Shown here piece by piece: positions 1-15,000 of a stretch of 64,000 bases of DNA (within the stretch, counting starts at the first letter, position 1; each line of letters opens with the position of its first letter). The notes beneath the pieces are model-generated. The model searched no databases and was not told the DNA's origin. It saw only the letters and a program-made list of their open reading frames with translations. A program made the translations under genes and the position numbers. This stretch comes from JAPLMI01 sp043798375 (GTDB lineage: Bacteria > Omnitrophota > Gorgyraeia > 2-01-FULL-45-10): contig JAZDOS010000042.1 of the NCBI GenBank assembly GCA_043798375.1, positions 6,980 through 70,979 on the forward strand, given 5' to 3'.

Positions 1-3000
1 GGTTCCGGTAATACGCGTCAGGACTTCGCGAAAATACAGGAGAAAGTCCGTTCCGACAAACCGAGCGCCGAAGTGACCGGTCTTCCCGGAGGATTTGCCC
101 GCGTGGATTGGATATACGCCACGCCCGAGCCGCCGGCAAGTTACAGGGATACCGGCTTACCAACGGTCGTCGCTATTACGGGAATCGAACAAGGCATAAA
201 GGCCGGCAGGACAAAATTATACGCAAGCCCGATTGATGAAAATACGCAGGAAATCAGTAAATCGCTCGGCACAAGATATTTAGTCAGGAACAAATCCGCT
301 CGCCGCATGTCGCTAAATACGCAGGGAATTGAAAAGATCGGTTCGCTTAAGAATGCGCGGACCGCCGGCGGCGTGCCCATCTCAGCATTCAGCGGAGTTC
401 AGACGATGCCGGTTGAGGAAGATGTGCATTGGGAGAAGACGGATGTAACGGAAGAAAATATATTGCCCTTATCGCAGGAGACAGGCGAACACCTGACGCT
501 GAACGACAAGGGGAGCAAGGTTGTCCAATACTACACTCCGGATGACAGGCGGCTTAAGACCGAATATGAAATAGGCACGAGTAAAAACGCGATGAACCTT
601 GTTTTGGGCGCCTTGAGCGGTTTAAAGGATCCTATTTTTAAAAGTAAGGCGGATATAGAAATTCTGGATTGTATTTATACAACCGCCAGGACGAATAGCC
701 TGAACAGCATAAAGAAGCTGAGAGAATTTATCATCAATGCCATTGCCGTAAAGGACGCTTTTGAAAAGGTAACCGGAAAGGTACCCGTGACAGCTGAGAG
801 CGCGGGTAATATCCTATATTATACAAGAGCGCTGATGATAGGAGATCCGCTTACAGGCGAGATCGCGGTAAGGACGGCCGATGATATGAAGAGTTTTGAA
901 TCCAATCTGGCTGCGTTAAGCGACGCCGTGCTGAAAGCTTTCAAGAACTTCGACAAGGAGGCCAAGACGCAAAAAATGAGAGATTTCATCGGCTTTGACA
1001 CGGACGAAGGCAAATTTGTTTTAGGTAAACTTGTCCATTGGGCGAAGAACAAAAAAGATTTTGTTTTTGAGGATTTCCTGGCCTCGTTTAACGGTATAAT
1101 ACGATATGAAAAAGAAGTGAATGATTACTTTAAAGCCAGGTATGCCACGGCGGCTCAAGAAGGAAAAGCTGCGAAACTGCCCGCGCAGTCGCGATTCGAG
1201 ATCTTCGCCGACAAGATAACCAGCTTTGCCAGCCAGACCGCAGGCCTCTCAAGCGGCGATAAAAAAACATTTCTCGAAGTTCAGACGGAACGGCTTGATA
1301 AAAAAGATTATAAGAAGACGCAGGAAAAGATAAAAGCAAAGACACGATTTGCGCCTGCCTTAAAATGGCTCGGCCTTCCGGCTGTCATATTCGCGCTGAT
1401 GGGAAATGCCGGTTACGCGGCGGATATCGCCGCGAAGCCGATAGCGAATGTTATAGATATTCCGGGCGATATCATCGGCATATTTACCCATGCCCCGTAT
1501 TTTTCACTTGCAGTAGCGGGCATATTGATAGCGGCCTTGATTTGGAGGATTTATAAAACCGGGATTGATGAAAACAGGTATTGGAGCACAAGGCAGCAGC
1601 TTTACGCCTGGAAAACTCCGCCCCGGCAGGGACAGCCTCTATGCAATCCAAATCCCGCGTATGCGCGGATGTGGGATGAGATGGGCGCGGGTATTGCGGA
1701 GATGCGCCGGGCCATGTGGGATATATACAGGACGCTTGAGCCTTTCAGAGTTATGTTCTATGAGCCGAATTCGCCGTTATACGGGCGGGACACCGGGCCT
1801 CATATACCGGCATATAGATATGGTCCTTGGACATTCCTTACTTTTGCGGCCGGCGCCGGGTTAACAGTTGTCAATATCTGGAAGGCGGCCCAGACAGGAT
1901 TATCGATAGGATACGGGCCATGGATATGGATTTTGGGGGCGGGCCTGATGCTGCTCTCCTTGATTAACGGTTATAAATTTATAGCCGATATGGCGCTGAT
2001 TATCAGCCCGTCGTTGAGGCAAAGACGCCGCATGTTGGCTCTTCAGATAATGGAAAGCGAGATTGCGGTGCAAAGGCGGTATTTTACCAGCCTGATCAAT
2101 AGCGGCGGATACGGATTCACAGCCGATCAGTGGCGCGAACTGTTGAAATTTCCGGCCCACGTTCCTTTTGGCGAACCGGATGATCAGAAGGAAATCAGGA
2201 CTCAATACATATCGTTTATGGAATACCTTGATTACTGTGACGAATGGGTTAAATTCCTGAAGGAACGCAAAGATTACAGAGTATTCGCCAGGCTTCAATA
2301 TCCGCCCGACCAACAGCGCCACGACGTAATGCCTACATTCTACACACAGGGACCGGAATATTATATGGCGCATACCCCGGGTATAGCGCCGATAACAACA
2401 ATCATGCCTGGGAATGAACAGGACCATCCGGGCTATCCTATAATAGGCGAAGCAGACGCCCGGAACGGGTTCAGGCGGTATGCAAATACAACGAGACTGC
2501 CTATTCCGCAGCTTGGGCGCGTAAGAAACCCATATGCCGACCCCGTAGAGCCGCTTGTGCCGCTTAACAATATTTACGTCTATCTGGCGCATATAAGGGA
2601 AAGGGCCAGGCAGGCGAATGCGCTAGGCAATATAGGGCTTGTAACAGAACGCGAAGAGGTGGTCGCGGAGCTTTCAATCGGAGCGGTAAGCGGGCGTTAC
2701 GGCCCCGGCCCGGAATCTACAAGTTACCCGAAACTTTTCTGGAAAAGGCATTTATGGCATAGCATGATATTCTTGGGCGTGGCGGCCGCGATAACGAAAG
2801 CCGCTTACGGATTCAGGCTTCATCTTGCCGCGCTGAAGATAGCCGAGGACATGCCTATCATGACTCCGATGGCATTTACATCCGCGGAGATAATCGCCGC
2901 CGTTATAGGATTCCTGACGATTGTGGGAATATTCAAATATTTATTGTTCGGCGCCGCTTCCGCAGAGAGGCCGAGGCGGATAATGGCCCTGGGCGCTCTG

Positions 3001-6000
3001 GGCGGCATCGGCTATTTCCTCTATTCATACTGCAGTGAACCGATTATTAAAATCGCCAGGCTCTTTGACCGGATTTTACCTGATTCCGCGCATAATATAT
3101 TTGACTATCTTGCCCAGCCTCAGGTCTTACCTTATACGATAATTGTTCTGGGCGCGGCAGCCGCAATCATCGGGATTTATTATCTTGTCGTGTCTTCCGG
3201 CGAACAGAGTAATGAGGTACGGGATCAGGATATTCTTGACCATACGCCGGACCATCTACTTAGAGGAATATTGAACCGGGCTATCCAGGACGCTATAAAC
3301 GAAGGCAAAGACAGGAACCTGCCCGGTATAGTACGAAATAGGCCGGCCGGCCGACGCCTGATCGGAGACAATGAGGATGTCAGGGCTATCTTCAGGGAAA
3401 TCTCCGGTTCGTATAAAGGTTTGAGCAAAGCCTCAAGGCTGGTGAGGAATGAACCGCTGTCCGATTGGATTACTTACAGAATAAGAATGTCTTCCAGGAC
3501 CGGCGAGGGGCATGCCCTTGCTTCTGTCATGGAAGTGGCAGATATTGTCAATAACGTCCGCGAAAGAGGACGCATAATACAGGTTCTCGCCGCGCACGGC
3601 TTCAATGTACAAGGCCTGCCGGCCGATCCTCCGGTGGACCGGCGAAGCGGCCGCGCGACGAACATGGATATAGCAGAGAGGCTGACACTTGCCGACATGG
3701 ATAGGATAGTAAACGACCCTGCCATAGCGCACGAGATATTTGAAGCGGTCGTTCTGATGGATACGGTTTTCGGAAATGCGGCGGCGCAGGTCCGCGCGAC
3801 ACTCGAAAGCGCAACGAACAGCTATCATGGCCGTGTTGACATAGCATTGTCGATGGACGACGATGATCCCGGGGTTGACGCAATCCGCCAGGCCATGCAG
3901 CCGGGCGGTATACTTGCCCCTTACGCGGATAATATCATAATCTATACGGGTTCAAACTGGGGGTCTAACCTTGGCAAGAACCAGAGGAAGGCGCGCATGA
4001 AACCTGTCCTCGACGTCGAAACTGTCAAGTACCTCAAGAAGATTTACGGCGAAAGACGCGCCGCATGCCCCGACTATAAACTGCCAGGATTTGTTGAGCT
4101 TGTCGACCAGGAAGACAGGCTAGGCGCGCTTCTCTTAAAGTCGAAGACGCTTCTGTGGAAGATGTATGACCGGACGGTCAGCGATGAGATTGCCGGCCGA
4201 AGGAACAGCGGTGATCGAAGAAGATGGGGGATAAAATTTAACGGCCTTGGCGGAGCGCAGTGGAAACTGCGCCTTACATATTATCTGACAACGGCCAGGC
4301 TTAGAATAGCTGCGTGGGGCGCCGCCCCCGACGCGGACGGAGACGCCCGTGAACGCGCGGCATTTATGCTCAATGCCTTCAGGCAGGTTTACGCGAACGC
4401 GGACTATTTTGCCGAGTCGGAATTCAGGACAAGGAGCGTTCCCGCCATTATTCAATCGGAACTAAGGCTTGTTTCCGACAAGAGCCCGGCGCATGCCTAC
4501 ATGTCCCATTCGGATTATCTCTTATGGCATACGAAGATACAGGTCGGCCAGACTAACAATGGATTTCTGTTCCTCGGAGGTACCGGAAACGGTTTCCTGT
4601 GGGATATGATAGCCGGAGAGGAGCTTGATGGAAGCGGCAGAGCGCTCTGTTATTTGAACGACAGGGCCAGGCTGCAGGACATGTTATTTCCGTTGAGGCA
4701 GAATATCGAAAGGGAAGAGACGAGGATGGCGGAATTTTACGCGGGCTTTCCGCTGCCGATAAGGCTCATGTTTCACATTATAGTGCATCCGATAAGATCA
4801 ATATTCGATCCTTCCGTAAAAAGAACGCGTGTTCCATCAGGACTTTTAAGAAATTATCTGAATACCTATAACATAAGCGGAGCGTGGGATCTTTACAACA
4901 TAATCGAAGACTCGGAACTCGGAAGACGGCTCCCTCTGTATCAACTGAAAGCTACCAGGCTTGTGGGGCCTTTTACGCAGATACTCGAAGACCTGTTGCC
5001 GGTCATGGGCGCTCCATGGTGGCGTCAGCGCTCAAGGTGGATAATAATGCAGACCTTTGCCGTTACTATAGCGCACCCGGCGGCTTTCTTCATGTTCTTT
5101 GGCCAGTATATCGGTTTGGCTCTCGGCTGGATGATGTTTGGAAGCGCCAACGGTTTTATTTTGCAGGGGCTTGGCGCGGGTCTCGCCGGCTTCGTTATAG
5201 GAGGTTTCGCCTTCTACTATATAGGGCATATCGTAAACGGGCTTCTTATATTGGCCGGCTGGAAAAGGAATGCCCAATGGCAGGTAGACCCTGTCAAGGC
5301 CATGGGTTACTGGAGGTTTCAACATGTCGCGCATCTCGCGGCCGCAACGCCGGCCGTTGTAGCCACAACTTTAACGCTTATACTTACCATTCTTTACGGT
5401 ATAGCCACGGTAGGAAATGTTCCAGGGCTGGAATTTATGGGCGGCGGGCTGGGCGCCTTTATAGTGGATGCCGTCAGGTTCCTGCAGGTCTATGTTCCTT
5501 TTGTGAACGGCTGGCTTCCCACAGTATTTATAGGAGCTATCGTATTCTTTATCCCTCCGTTTATGCAGGTTATCCAAGGCATGATCGCTACTCTGCAATA
5601 TGATATACAGGATGAAGAATCGACGACCGAATCTATCAGGGTTTATCTGACAGAGGCCGGCGATACGCCCATGATAGGGATCGCGGACATGCATGCCGAT
5701 ACGATAAATACGAACATAGTTGTTCCCGGCCGCGTCATAGCGGGGCATTATTCCAGATTCTCGGACGACGAATTCGTAATAAATTTCCTTAATATGTATA
5801 TTCGAGAGGCCGCGGCAGCGTGTAACCATGCCGTTGTGGGTATGCCCAATAACGCTTTCGGCTGGGCCGACCTGAACAGAAACTGGAGAAATGGTTTAGA
5901 TCCAGCCAATCCTGACCATATACAGATTTACAGGCGCGCGCTTACTGAAGCGATAGATTTCGCGCACGGGCTAATAACAAAAATCCGCGGCGATGTCAGA

Positions 6001-9000
6001 TTCTCCTGGAAATTTTTTGCGTTCGGCGCCGCGCTCTTTATCGTCAGCAATTACCTGATGAGCACAGGCTGGTTCTACGCGGCTCTTGGAAACTACGCGC
6101 TGTGGACGGGTCTTGCGATAATGATAGCTGCAATCCTGACACAGGTCGTAAGCCGTGTTCCAAGGGCGCGCAAGAGCATCTATCGTTTGAGTTCCATCGG
6201 AAGAAGGCCCTACCATGCCTACCATTACTTCATAAGACAAATTTTAATGCTGCCGTATTACATGAATCTCATAATTGCCGGCATCCTCAGCCTGTTCATG
6301 ACCGTAGACAGGTATCAGGGGGAGAATTTCTGGACCAGAGGAAGGCAGGGCCTTCAACCGCCAAGGTATGGCGAAAGAGGAAGCCTGCGGCAATACAGAA
6401 ATATACTCTCAAATTGGTTAAGCACAAACTGGCTTATATTGGCGCTTCTATTTGTGCCCATCTATATTATAGTCGGTGACCCGATGGTCAAAGTTCATCT
6501 CAAACCTAAAATGATCGGCAGGCAGATTACGCTTGAAATAGAGAGGGAGTATCAGAACCATATATCAGGCGACTATAATCTCGATTCGTCCGAGATATAC
6601 GGCATTCTGCGCTCCGATCCTTATATATATGTCCAGAACGGATGGGTTGAAGGCAAGATAAAAGTTTTTGACGAATACCTCGCCAACCACATCCGGAGCG
6701 GCAACGCCGAATCTCTCAAGTCAGCCGAGACGACACTCGCGTGGATCGTCGAGGGTATAAGAGCCGGGCAAGATTATATAAAATCTGAAGGCGGCGATGA
6801 CGCCGAGGCCATAAAAGGATTCGAAGAGCTTGCAGAAATTTTCTTCGCGCTTTGCGCCAAATACAATATTCTCGACCTGTACTATCAGGTGCTTCCAGCC
6901 AAACCTGAAGTTATCGACGCCGCAAAATTCAAGATAGAGACGGACAACGCGGAAGCCAGGATAACAAAGACAGGTAAAGACGGTTCTTTTGAGCTTAAAT
7001 GCTCGATCGATGGAAATGTATCCGGGAACGCCGGCTATGTTATAGTGAAGGCGGATCTGCCGGACTCGGTGGATATGGCCGGTAAGGAATTTATCGTGGA
7101 TTATGGTATTTCCGGCGGCCAGATCGGAAATAGAACCATCCAATCGATGGTAATTGACGGAAATGGAAACACGTATTTCAACCCTCTCTCGAATAAACTT
7201 CTGAAGGATAGCGCGAGTGTCAGGCCGGAAAAACAGCCGGCCGAACAATGGCTGAGCGAAAAAGACAGAAGCAGGGTTTTTAACAGGCAAAACATAAGAA
7301 CTGTTCTTATAAAGATCGGCGGAAATGCGGCTGGAGATTGTCCAAATCTGGTAATTAGATTTGGAGCTCCGAGAATCCAGATAAGGCCTTCCTTCGTAAC
7401 CGGTATAGGCAGCCCTGATATAAAATCATCGATGAACAGGGCTGTTGAGCAAAGAGCGGGCAAAGCGAAAAAAGCCCGTAACCTCGAACCCGTAAGGCCG
7501 CTCGGAATATTGACCGGAGGCCTGGCTGTCGGAAGCTTGATAGGGTTGGGCATTATAACGTTGTTAAACACTCATGCCGGGGCGAATATCAATCCCTGGC
7601 TGTCTTTGGGTATAGGGCTGGGGTTGTCAATCGCGGGATTTATCATAGAAGCGTCGCGGCATTCAAGGGCGCGCATGAACAAACATAACGTTGATAGTAT
7701 CCGAAAATCACAGGCCGGTTTTATGTATCCGAACGGTTGGGCTAAGTTCGGCGATTTTGACGAATTTGCGGCGTTGAAGCCCGTGTTGGAGTACCTCGGC
7801 ATACCCGAAGATATGGTAAGGCCGTATACGTGGACAGCCGCCGAGATGCCGACAAACTGGTTGACGGCATTCATGGAACTGTTCAAGACCTCGCCGCCCA
7901 GGATCGCGACGGTTAAAACCGAAATAGACGATGAAGGTAATGTCAGAAAATATATAGAAATAACCCCGTCTTTACTCCTTCCCGGAAATGAATTATATCT
8001 CGAACAGATCCTGCGTCACGAATTCGCGCACCTCGGCGGCGCCGGCGAGATCGGCGCGACATGGGCCGAGCGCGGCCTGTTGAGGACGATTTACAATATC
8101 CCGCCGCTCGTTATGGACGCGTTACTGCCCGGGGAAGAGGCGGGTGTATTCAATATCCCCGCGCCCGAACTTTTAGAAAAATTCAACCACGGATTTTTAC
8201 TGAAACATGTGGGCAGGGCAACCGTTATCAGTATGAGGATAGGCCGCGAACTCGGCCTTTCGGAAGAGGAGATGAAGCTTCTGGAATACGCTTCCGCGCT
8301 TCACGATGTCGGCGGAGATCCGAGAGCCCTCAACGAAAAGAAATTCTCGGAATATTCGGAGCGCATCAAACAGGCAGCCGACGAAAAATCTATAAAGAAG
8401 GCGGCGGATAAATTGGTCGAACGCGCCGCGTCCAGTATGGGTATCGCGGTCCCCGAAGACATAGGAGCCAGATACGAATTATTCAAAACAGGGCTCGCGG
8501 CTATAGCGAGACTGAGCCGGCATGAGATCGCGCAAAACGAGGAGCTTCTTAATTCCATATTCGATGTTCCGTCCAACACCCTGAAGATATTAAGGAAGAA
8601 TAATATCGTTATATCCCCCGATCTCGAGGTTCTCTTGAAATATCACGCGGATTACGCGGGCTTTGTGAAAGATAAACCGGCCTTCTCGATTCCCGCCGAC
8701 AGGATGAGGATGCTCCTGTCGATATTATATCTGACGGACATGTTCGAGCACGGCAATAACAGGTTTACCCAGCTTGTCCAGAGAGGTAAGGATCGCGTGG
8801 AAAACTTCCCCGAGACATTTACCTTTATAGAGGGTATGTTCGCCGCGGCCGGGATGCTTGAACGGTGCAATCGCGAACCGGTGGACGCTCTCGTGAAACT
8901 GGTCCGTGCTGAGGACCCTGCGATCATGAAGGCAGTTACCGCCGCCCGCGAAACGGTCGAAGCCGGCGAGGCCGCTAAAATTTGCGAAACATTTAACCGC

Positions 9001-12000
9001 GCCAATATCATTCCAAGCTTCACATTGAACGCATCCAGGGATTTTAAAGACCAGGAATCCGATTTCAGGAAGGGGCTTGAGGTTTTAAGGGCCATATTTA
9101 CCGGCTCATCGGTAACCACCCAATATTCGTTCGAGGACCAGTGCAGGGACGAGCGGGAGCTGGCGAGAATAAAAAGCACGCCGGAATATCGCGCGGATAA
9201 AAGGACCTTCCACTTAAAGATATTAAATGATAAGAGAAGAATTGTCGATGGAAAGCCGAAAAGGTATGAGCTTAATCTTTCTTCACCGGATACGAAAGAA
9301 CTTATAGAGAACAAGGGAAGCGTCCTGTATCAAATCGTTGAGGAACTTCAGCCCGAATATGTGAGCGTCCATATTAGCGCTCCGATGGAAGAAAGGGAAT
9401 TTGGCACTGATGACAGGCCATACGAAGTCGGAATAAGCCCTCTTCTTTCACGCGAGGAGGTGTTGAATCGGTTCGTTGACAGGATCAATACTCTTCAGGA
9501 CAATTTAAAAACGATAGGCCATAATAATCCGGTTCTCGTCGAGTCCCTTGATTATCACGACGCGGCCCTGACGAAAGGCGCGTACGAATATATCACCGAA
9601 CCCGCGTTTATCAGGGAAGTGCTTGCGCGGACAGGCGCGCATTTCCTTGCCGACTGCGCCCACATGTATGTCTCGGCAAAGAACACACATTTAGGCCGGC
9701 CGGATTACGACTACATGGAATACGTGAAACAGATCATCGATGAAGATACCATAGCCCTTGTAGACGAAGCGCATCTGACCGTGCCCGCCTATGACGCGAA
9801 GACCGGCCAGTGGCAGGATGTCCATCTTCCTTTTTATACGGATAGCGTTGAGGCCGGGGACGTAAAGAACATTCTGCGTTACATATTCGAGCTTCGCGCG
9901 AAAAAAGGCATAACCAAACCCATAATCGTCAATTTTGAATCCGACTCAAACGAGACAGACATGAAGAATTCGCAGAAAGATATCACGGCGCTGGCCGATT
10001 TCTTCCGGCCTCATCAGAACGCACGGATGGCGATGGAATATGAAAGCATGAAGGATCTTTCTAATCCTTTTGACGCGGTAAAAATGCAAAAATCAAGGGG
10101 ATTGTTTGAATGGGATGATGCGGCTGGTGCTTGGGATTGGAAACAGGGCGATGGCATAACGCTCTTACTCGGCCTGCCGTTCGAAGGGCCGATCCAGCAA
10201 AATATGGGTGAGATTGAGAACGCCTTGAGCAGTTTAGAGCCGGACGCGAAAAAGCTTTACCTGATGAAGATAGAAAATTTCCACCTTACCGCCGCCGCCC
10301 TTACAGAGAATACTCTTGAGGTTTCACAGGATCCCGCGGTGGAAAAAGAAATATTGCGCAGATTGTCCGCGGTCCGCAGCCTCATTCAGGGCCAGGGAGC
10401 GGTAAAACTTAAATTCCATTACAAAGATCTCACTATTACGCCGGGCGGCGAAATAGTGGCCCTCGGATTTGTGGAGAACGACAATTTATTCGCGATAAGA
10501 GACAAACTGCATTTCCGCGGCATATCCTCACATTATACCGACATCGTTCATATGACGATAGGCAGGATATTCGATGAAAATATTTCGCCGGAAAGGCTTG
10601 CGGAATACAAAAGATTGATTGAAGCTCTGCGAGAGAAAAAAGACGAGCGCGGCAATCCCGCCGTTTTAGCCGATTTAACTATCGACAACGCTAATCTTTG
10701 GGATCAGCGCGGTGCAACGAGCGAACTCAGGTACGGCAGAAGCCATTCTCCGATCCCGCTCGAAGCAAGGCCCGAGATTCAGCCCAACGCGCCGCCGATA
10801 GTCGTTAAAACTGCTCCACAAGTTACCATAGAATCATTCACGAGCGAGCGCGGCCCGTCTACGGCAATGGCTGTGGCCAGATTAAAAGCCAGCGAAGTGA
10901 CGGTCTATCCAGTATTTCAACGGAATATAAAATCAAGCCGCGGAATGCAGCGCGATAGGGCTACGATGCATTTCGGCTATCAATTGGAAGGCGGCAAATT
11001 TCAGGATGTGGATGACGAAGCGCCGGATTATGAGCACGTAAGGAAAGATATATGGACAATAGAGGAGCATCTTGCTGAATTCAGGAAAAAGCATCCGGAT
11101 GTTGAGATAATAGGTTTTGTAGGAAACGGTAATATACTCGCGAATACGGGCCTTTCTGCAAGTGTAATGTGGGTTGAGAGAAAGCTATGGGCAACAGAAC
11201 AGGAAAAAGAGCTTATATATAACGGCAATAGCAGAAACTACCCATCGCTGATATTATGGAAGGAGAACGGCCGTTACAGCGCGGAGGAAGTTAAATTTAC
11301 GCGCGAGGGAAGGATTATTCAGGCGTCCACCGATAAAGATATAACCGAGGACGTTATCTTTACGAATTCGGGCGTAGGATTATTGAAACAAGGTCCCGGC
11401 CGGGAAACCGCACCATATGATCTTGCCGCGCACTGCTGGCACGACTCTGATGTCAGGCATTATCTGGATTTCCCTTTCAGAAAAACGAATACCGGTAAAT
11501 ATATTCATTTTGGAGTAGATCAATTCTACGATAGCAAAGGAAATGTTGTGACGGCGCTTCTATCTCCCGCAATAGACGAAGAGCCGATTACTTTAAAATT
11601 AGAAGAGAATAAAATACCGCTGGACAATTACGATATAGTGGCGCTGGAAGCGGGCCTTAAAGAGAAAGGGTATGAGCCGGCCGCCTCAAGAGACGAGGTA
11701 GCATACGGAAGTTATTTTATCGCTCAGGATCTCGGCGAAATCAAAATAGGGTTTTTTAGAGGCATAAATCCTCATAATATCTGCGGCGTCGATTCCAAGG
11801 GAAATCTTATATGGGTTATCGTATCCGGTAAATCGAACAGGATAGGTATTACATTCAAGGAGGCCCAGAAGAAACTGAAAGAGATGGGGGCCGCGAGCGC
11901 CGTCATATTCGATAACGGTGCCGACGCGATGATGAACATAGATAATTCCTATGTCATTCCGTCTTTCCAGGGCAGGGATAGGATTCTGTCGATATTGGTC

Positions 12001-15000
12001 TTCGGCAAGCGCGCCCCGCCTGACACCCGGCCGCAGGCGCCGGCGGAGGCGGACTTTGCGGCCGCGAAATTCGAAGACGTGACTTTAAAAGACGGCTCGA
12101 AGTTCAGTTTGGCGTACCTTCCATGGAGAGGCAAATACAAGGCCGCGGCCGCGCAGGTGCTTGAAAAAAGACCGGATAAGACGCGGCCGATTTCACCGTA
12201 TGATCATGACAAGGCTATTTGTCCGCTTTGCAGTCCGATCATTGCCGATGAAAAGGCGTATAACGGCGAAGGCCGTCAATATATTATCGTCGTCAACACT
12301 TCGCCGTTTGCCGAAGATCATGCGCTTTTTGCGTCCAGAGAACCGCTGCCTCAAATTATCACTACCCCAAAACAGATAGAAGACATAGCGGGATACATGT
12401 CTGAAAAGGGTGAAGGGCGCGAAGCGATATTCAACGGATTTGATCCGAACAGGACGAGCCTGGCGCATCGCCATTATCACTGGCAGGTATTTAAAAGATC
12501 GAGCACGATATGGGAGAATTACGCGAAAGGCGTGTTAAACACCCGATATTCCGAAGAGGAAAGCACGAAAACAGTTCGGGTTGAATATAGCGCTAATAAG
12601 GCGTTTTCGGTCAAGATTGTCATCGGCACAGACATAAAAAAGATCAGCGAGATTTTGCTTAAAGATATCCGCGTCATCGAATCGAAGTCTCTCATACCGA
12701 TGATAAATTTTAGGATAATCGACGGGAAGTACGCGTTCGCGTTACAGGCCGGAACAGAAGAAAGGCCCGCCTCTCTTGTACGGCTGGATGAAGAAAGCCA
12801 TGCCGGCATAGGGGCCGCGGAACACTCAGGCTATATCATAACGGACACGGAAAAACTGTTCGATACGTTAAAAGATAGCCCCGAGCTGATAAAAAATATT
12901 CTGATTGACAGCCAAGCGCCGATCGAAGAAGTTCTCGGCTCCGCCGACACAAACCCACCGGCCTTGCCCGGGACAAGGGGCCTCGAGCCTGTCGAAGGGC
13001 CGGCGCAAGCCATAAAGCAATTCAATGACATGGCGTCGGGCATAATGGATCGCGGTTACGCGCCGATAATCGTTGCCGACCTGGACGGAACGATAACGGA
13101 ACCTAATGAGCCGATATCCGAGGAGAACGCCAGGGCGATCATCAGGCTCGTTAAAAGCGGCGCCATTTTTGCGGTGTTATCCGGGATAAGTTTTAACAGG
13201 GTCAAATATCAATTCCTCGAACCTATGGTTAGTTACCTGACAACTCCCGAAGAAAGAGATATTTTAAAAGGCATCCCTATCGCAAGCGATAATGGAACTC
13301 AGGTTTATCAGTATGATACCGAGGCCGGCGGATTCGAATGCGTCTGGGCCAAAGACATGGCTGAAGTTTTAGGAAAAGACAGGTATAGCCGGGCAGTGCA
13401 GGTTCTTAATAGATGCGCCGATGAGCTCAATATCAGGCAGATGCTGGGCAAGGTGATGAACCGGGAATTTGATGATGAAGACTGGCAGGAGTTTCGAAGG
13501 GATCATATCATAGATAAAAGAAAGGTAAAGATCGGAAAAGATCACGATTATAAAAATATTGTTACGCAGATATCATTTATGGTTGTCGGCAATGAGGCTT
13601 CGCCGGAGGAAAAGGACCTGTTTTCCGAAGCGGACAAAGGCGTAGAGGCTGTCATCAGGAATCCTTATGCCGAATATATAAAGGAAGAGCTGCGTAAGGA
13701 AGGCATAGAGCTTGAAGTGACCGTTTCCGGCAAGAGCTCGATAGATATTACACTGCCGGGAGCGGATAAAGGTTCCGGTATCATGACGATAGCGGGGCGT
13801 TTAAGAGCATCCAGAGATATCATGATATTCTTCGGAGACGCCTTCAGGGCCAATGACGGGCCGGCCCTCAAATCTGTCAAAAGAGCGGTGAACTTTGGAC
13901 AGGCCGTGGATTTTAAAAGATTGCCTTACGATACGGAAGGATTAGAATCGGCGCAGTTTCCCGGCACAGGGCCCCGCGGCTTTAGGCTGTTGGCCGACAA
14001 ACTGGCGCGCCGACTCGAGGAGCATAAGAGAGAGCCTGTAACCGGGAAGAAATTAATCAACGGGCCTGCCGAAATCGCCGTATTGGTACCGGCCAAACTC
14101 GAAAAAGCCGCTATTAATGCCCTGGAACCGGGCGCGATAGTAACCAAAGACCGGGAAATTTTCGACGAGCTTACCGGTACCGGCACCCCGGGCATCATCC
14201 TGACGGAAGGCATGACCGAATCCTATTTAGGCAGTGATAACTTCAGGCTGTCGGTCCAGGCGATTCAGGCGATCGCTGCCGACAAGAACGGCGAGAAGCT
14301 TCGCAGGTTCGTCAACTTCCTCAAGAAGAAGTTACAGCTCATGGATAGATTCGATATCGATACAGCCAGGCAGAAACTCTTATCCGCCGGCGAGGGGGTG
14401 TCTATGTATACAAAGAGAATAAACGCGATACTTCCCGCTCTCTTACGCGAACAGCAGGCCAGGTTGGCTATGGCGTACAGCACGATGTCTCTACCCGAGG
14501 CTCAATTCAATAACCAGGTTGTTGTAGCTACCACAGACACAATAGCCGAAAACGACATCTACTTTTTCGACAGGATCATAAAGGCCTCCGAAAAAGGCAT
14601 TGTCAGCCCGATCATCTACGGGGATAGACTGAAGACTCCGGAGGAGGCCGCGGCATTTGCCAGGGCAGGCCTGCGCGTCCAGGGCATCAGCGAAGGAAGG
14701 ATCGATGAGGCCATGAAATCTATAATATTCGTCGATAAATATCTCCGCAAGGACGACGGCTCTAATGCGCCGAAATCGCGCAACGACATCGTCATGGAGA
14801 TACAGCGCGAGGTGTTCAAGAGCTTCGGGACAACCCCCGACCTGTATAACGATATCGGTATCAGGGCGATCGAGGGTGAACTGCAGGAAGGCAGAGAGAC
14901 TCCGCTGCTCGGAAAACTTGTAGAGATAAAACCCGTAACCATAAATGGTGAGAAAGTCTACGTTTCGATCAACACCTATGAGATCACATTGGAAGTCGTG

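Noticed and set aside
73..75. GTG as the true start of the first giant gene
   Set aside because: The frame is open to base 1, no ribosome binding site is present, and there is no signal or domain start here; the gene is most likely cut by the window edge.
1900..2592. Long minus-strand frames opposite the giant genes, such as this one
   Set aside because: They run opposite well-supported coding sequence, have no recognisable domains and arise from the codon pattern of the real gene.
1365..6460. Cyclic beta-glucan synthase (GT84-GH94 type) for the first giant protein
   Set aside because: Membrane segments and a GT region are present, but there is no GH94 or glycoamylase part in the chain; only GT2-type motifs can be supported.
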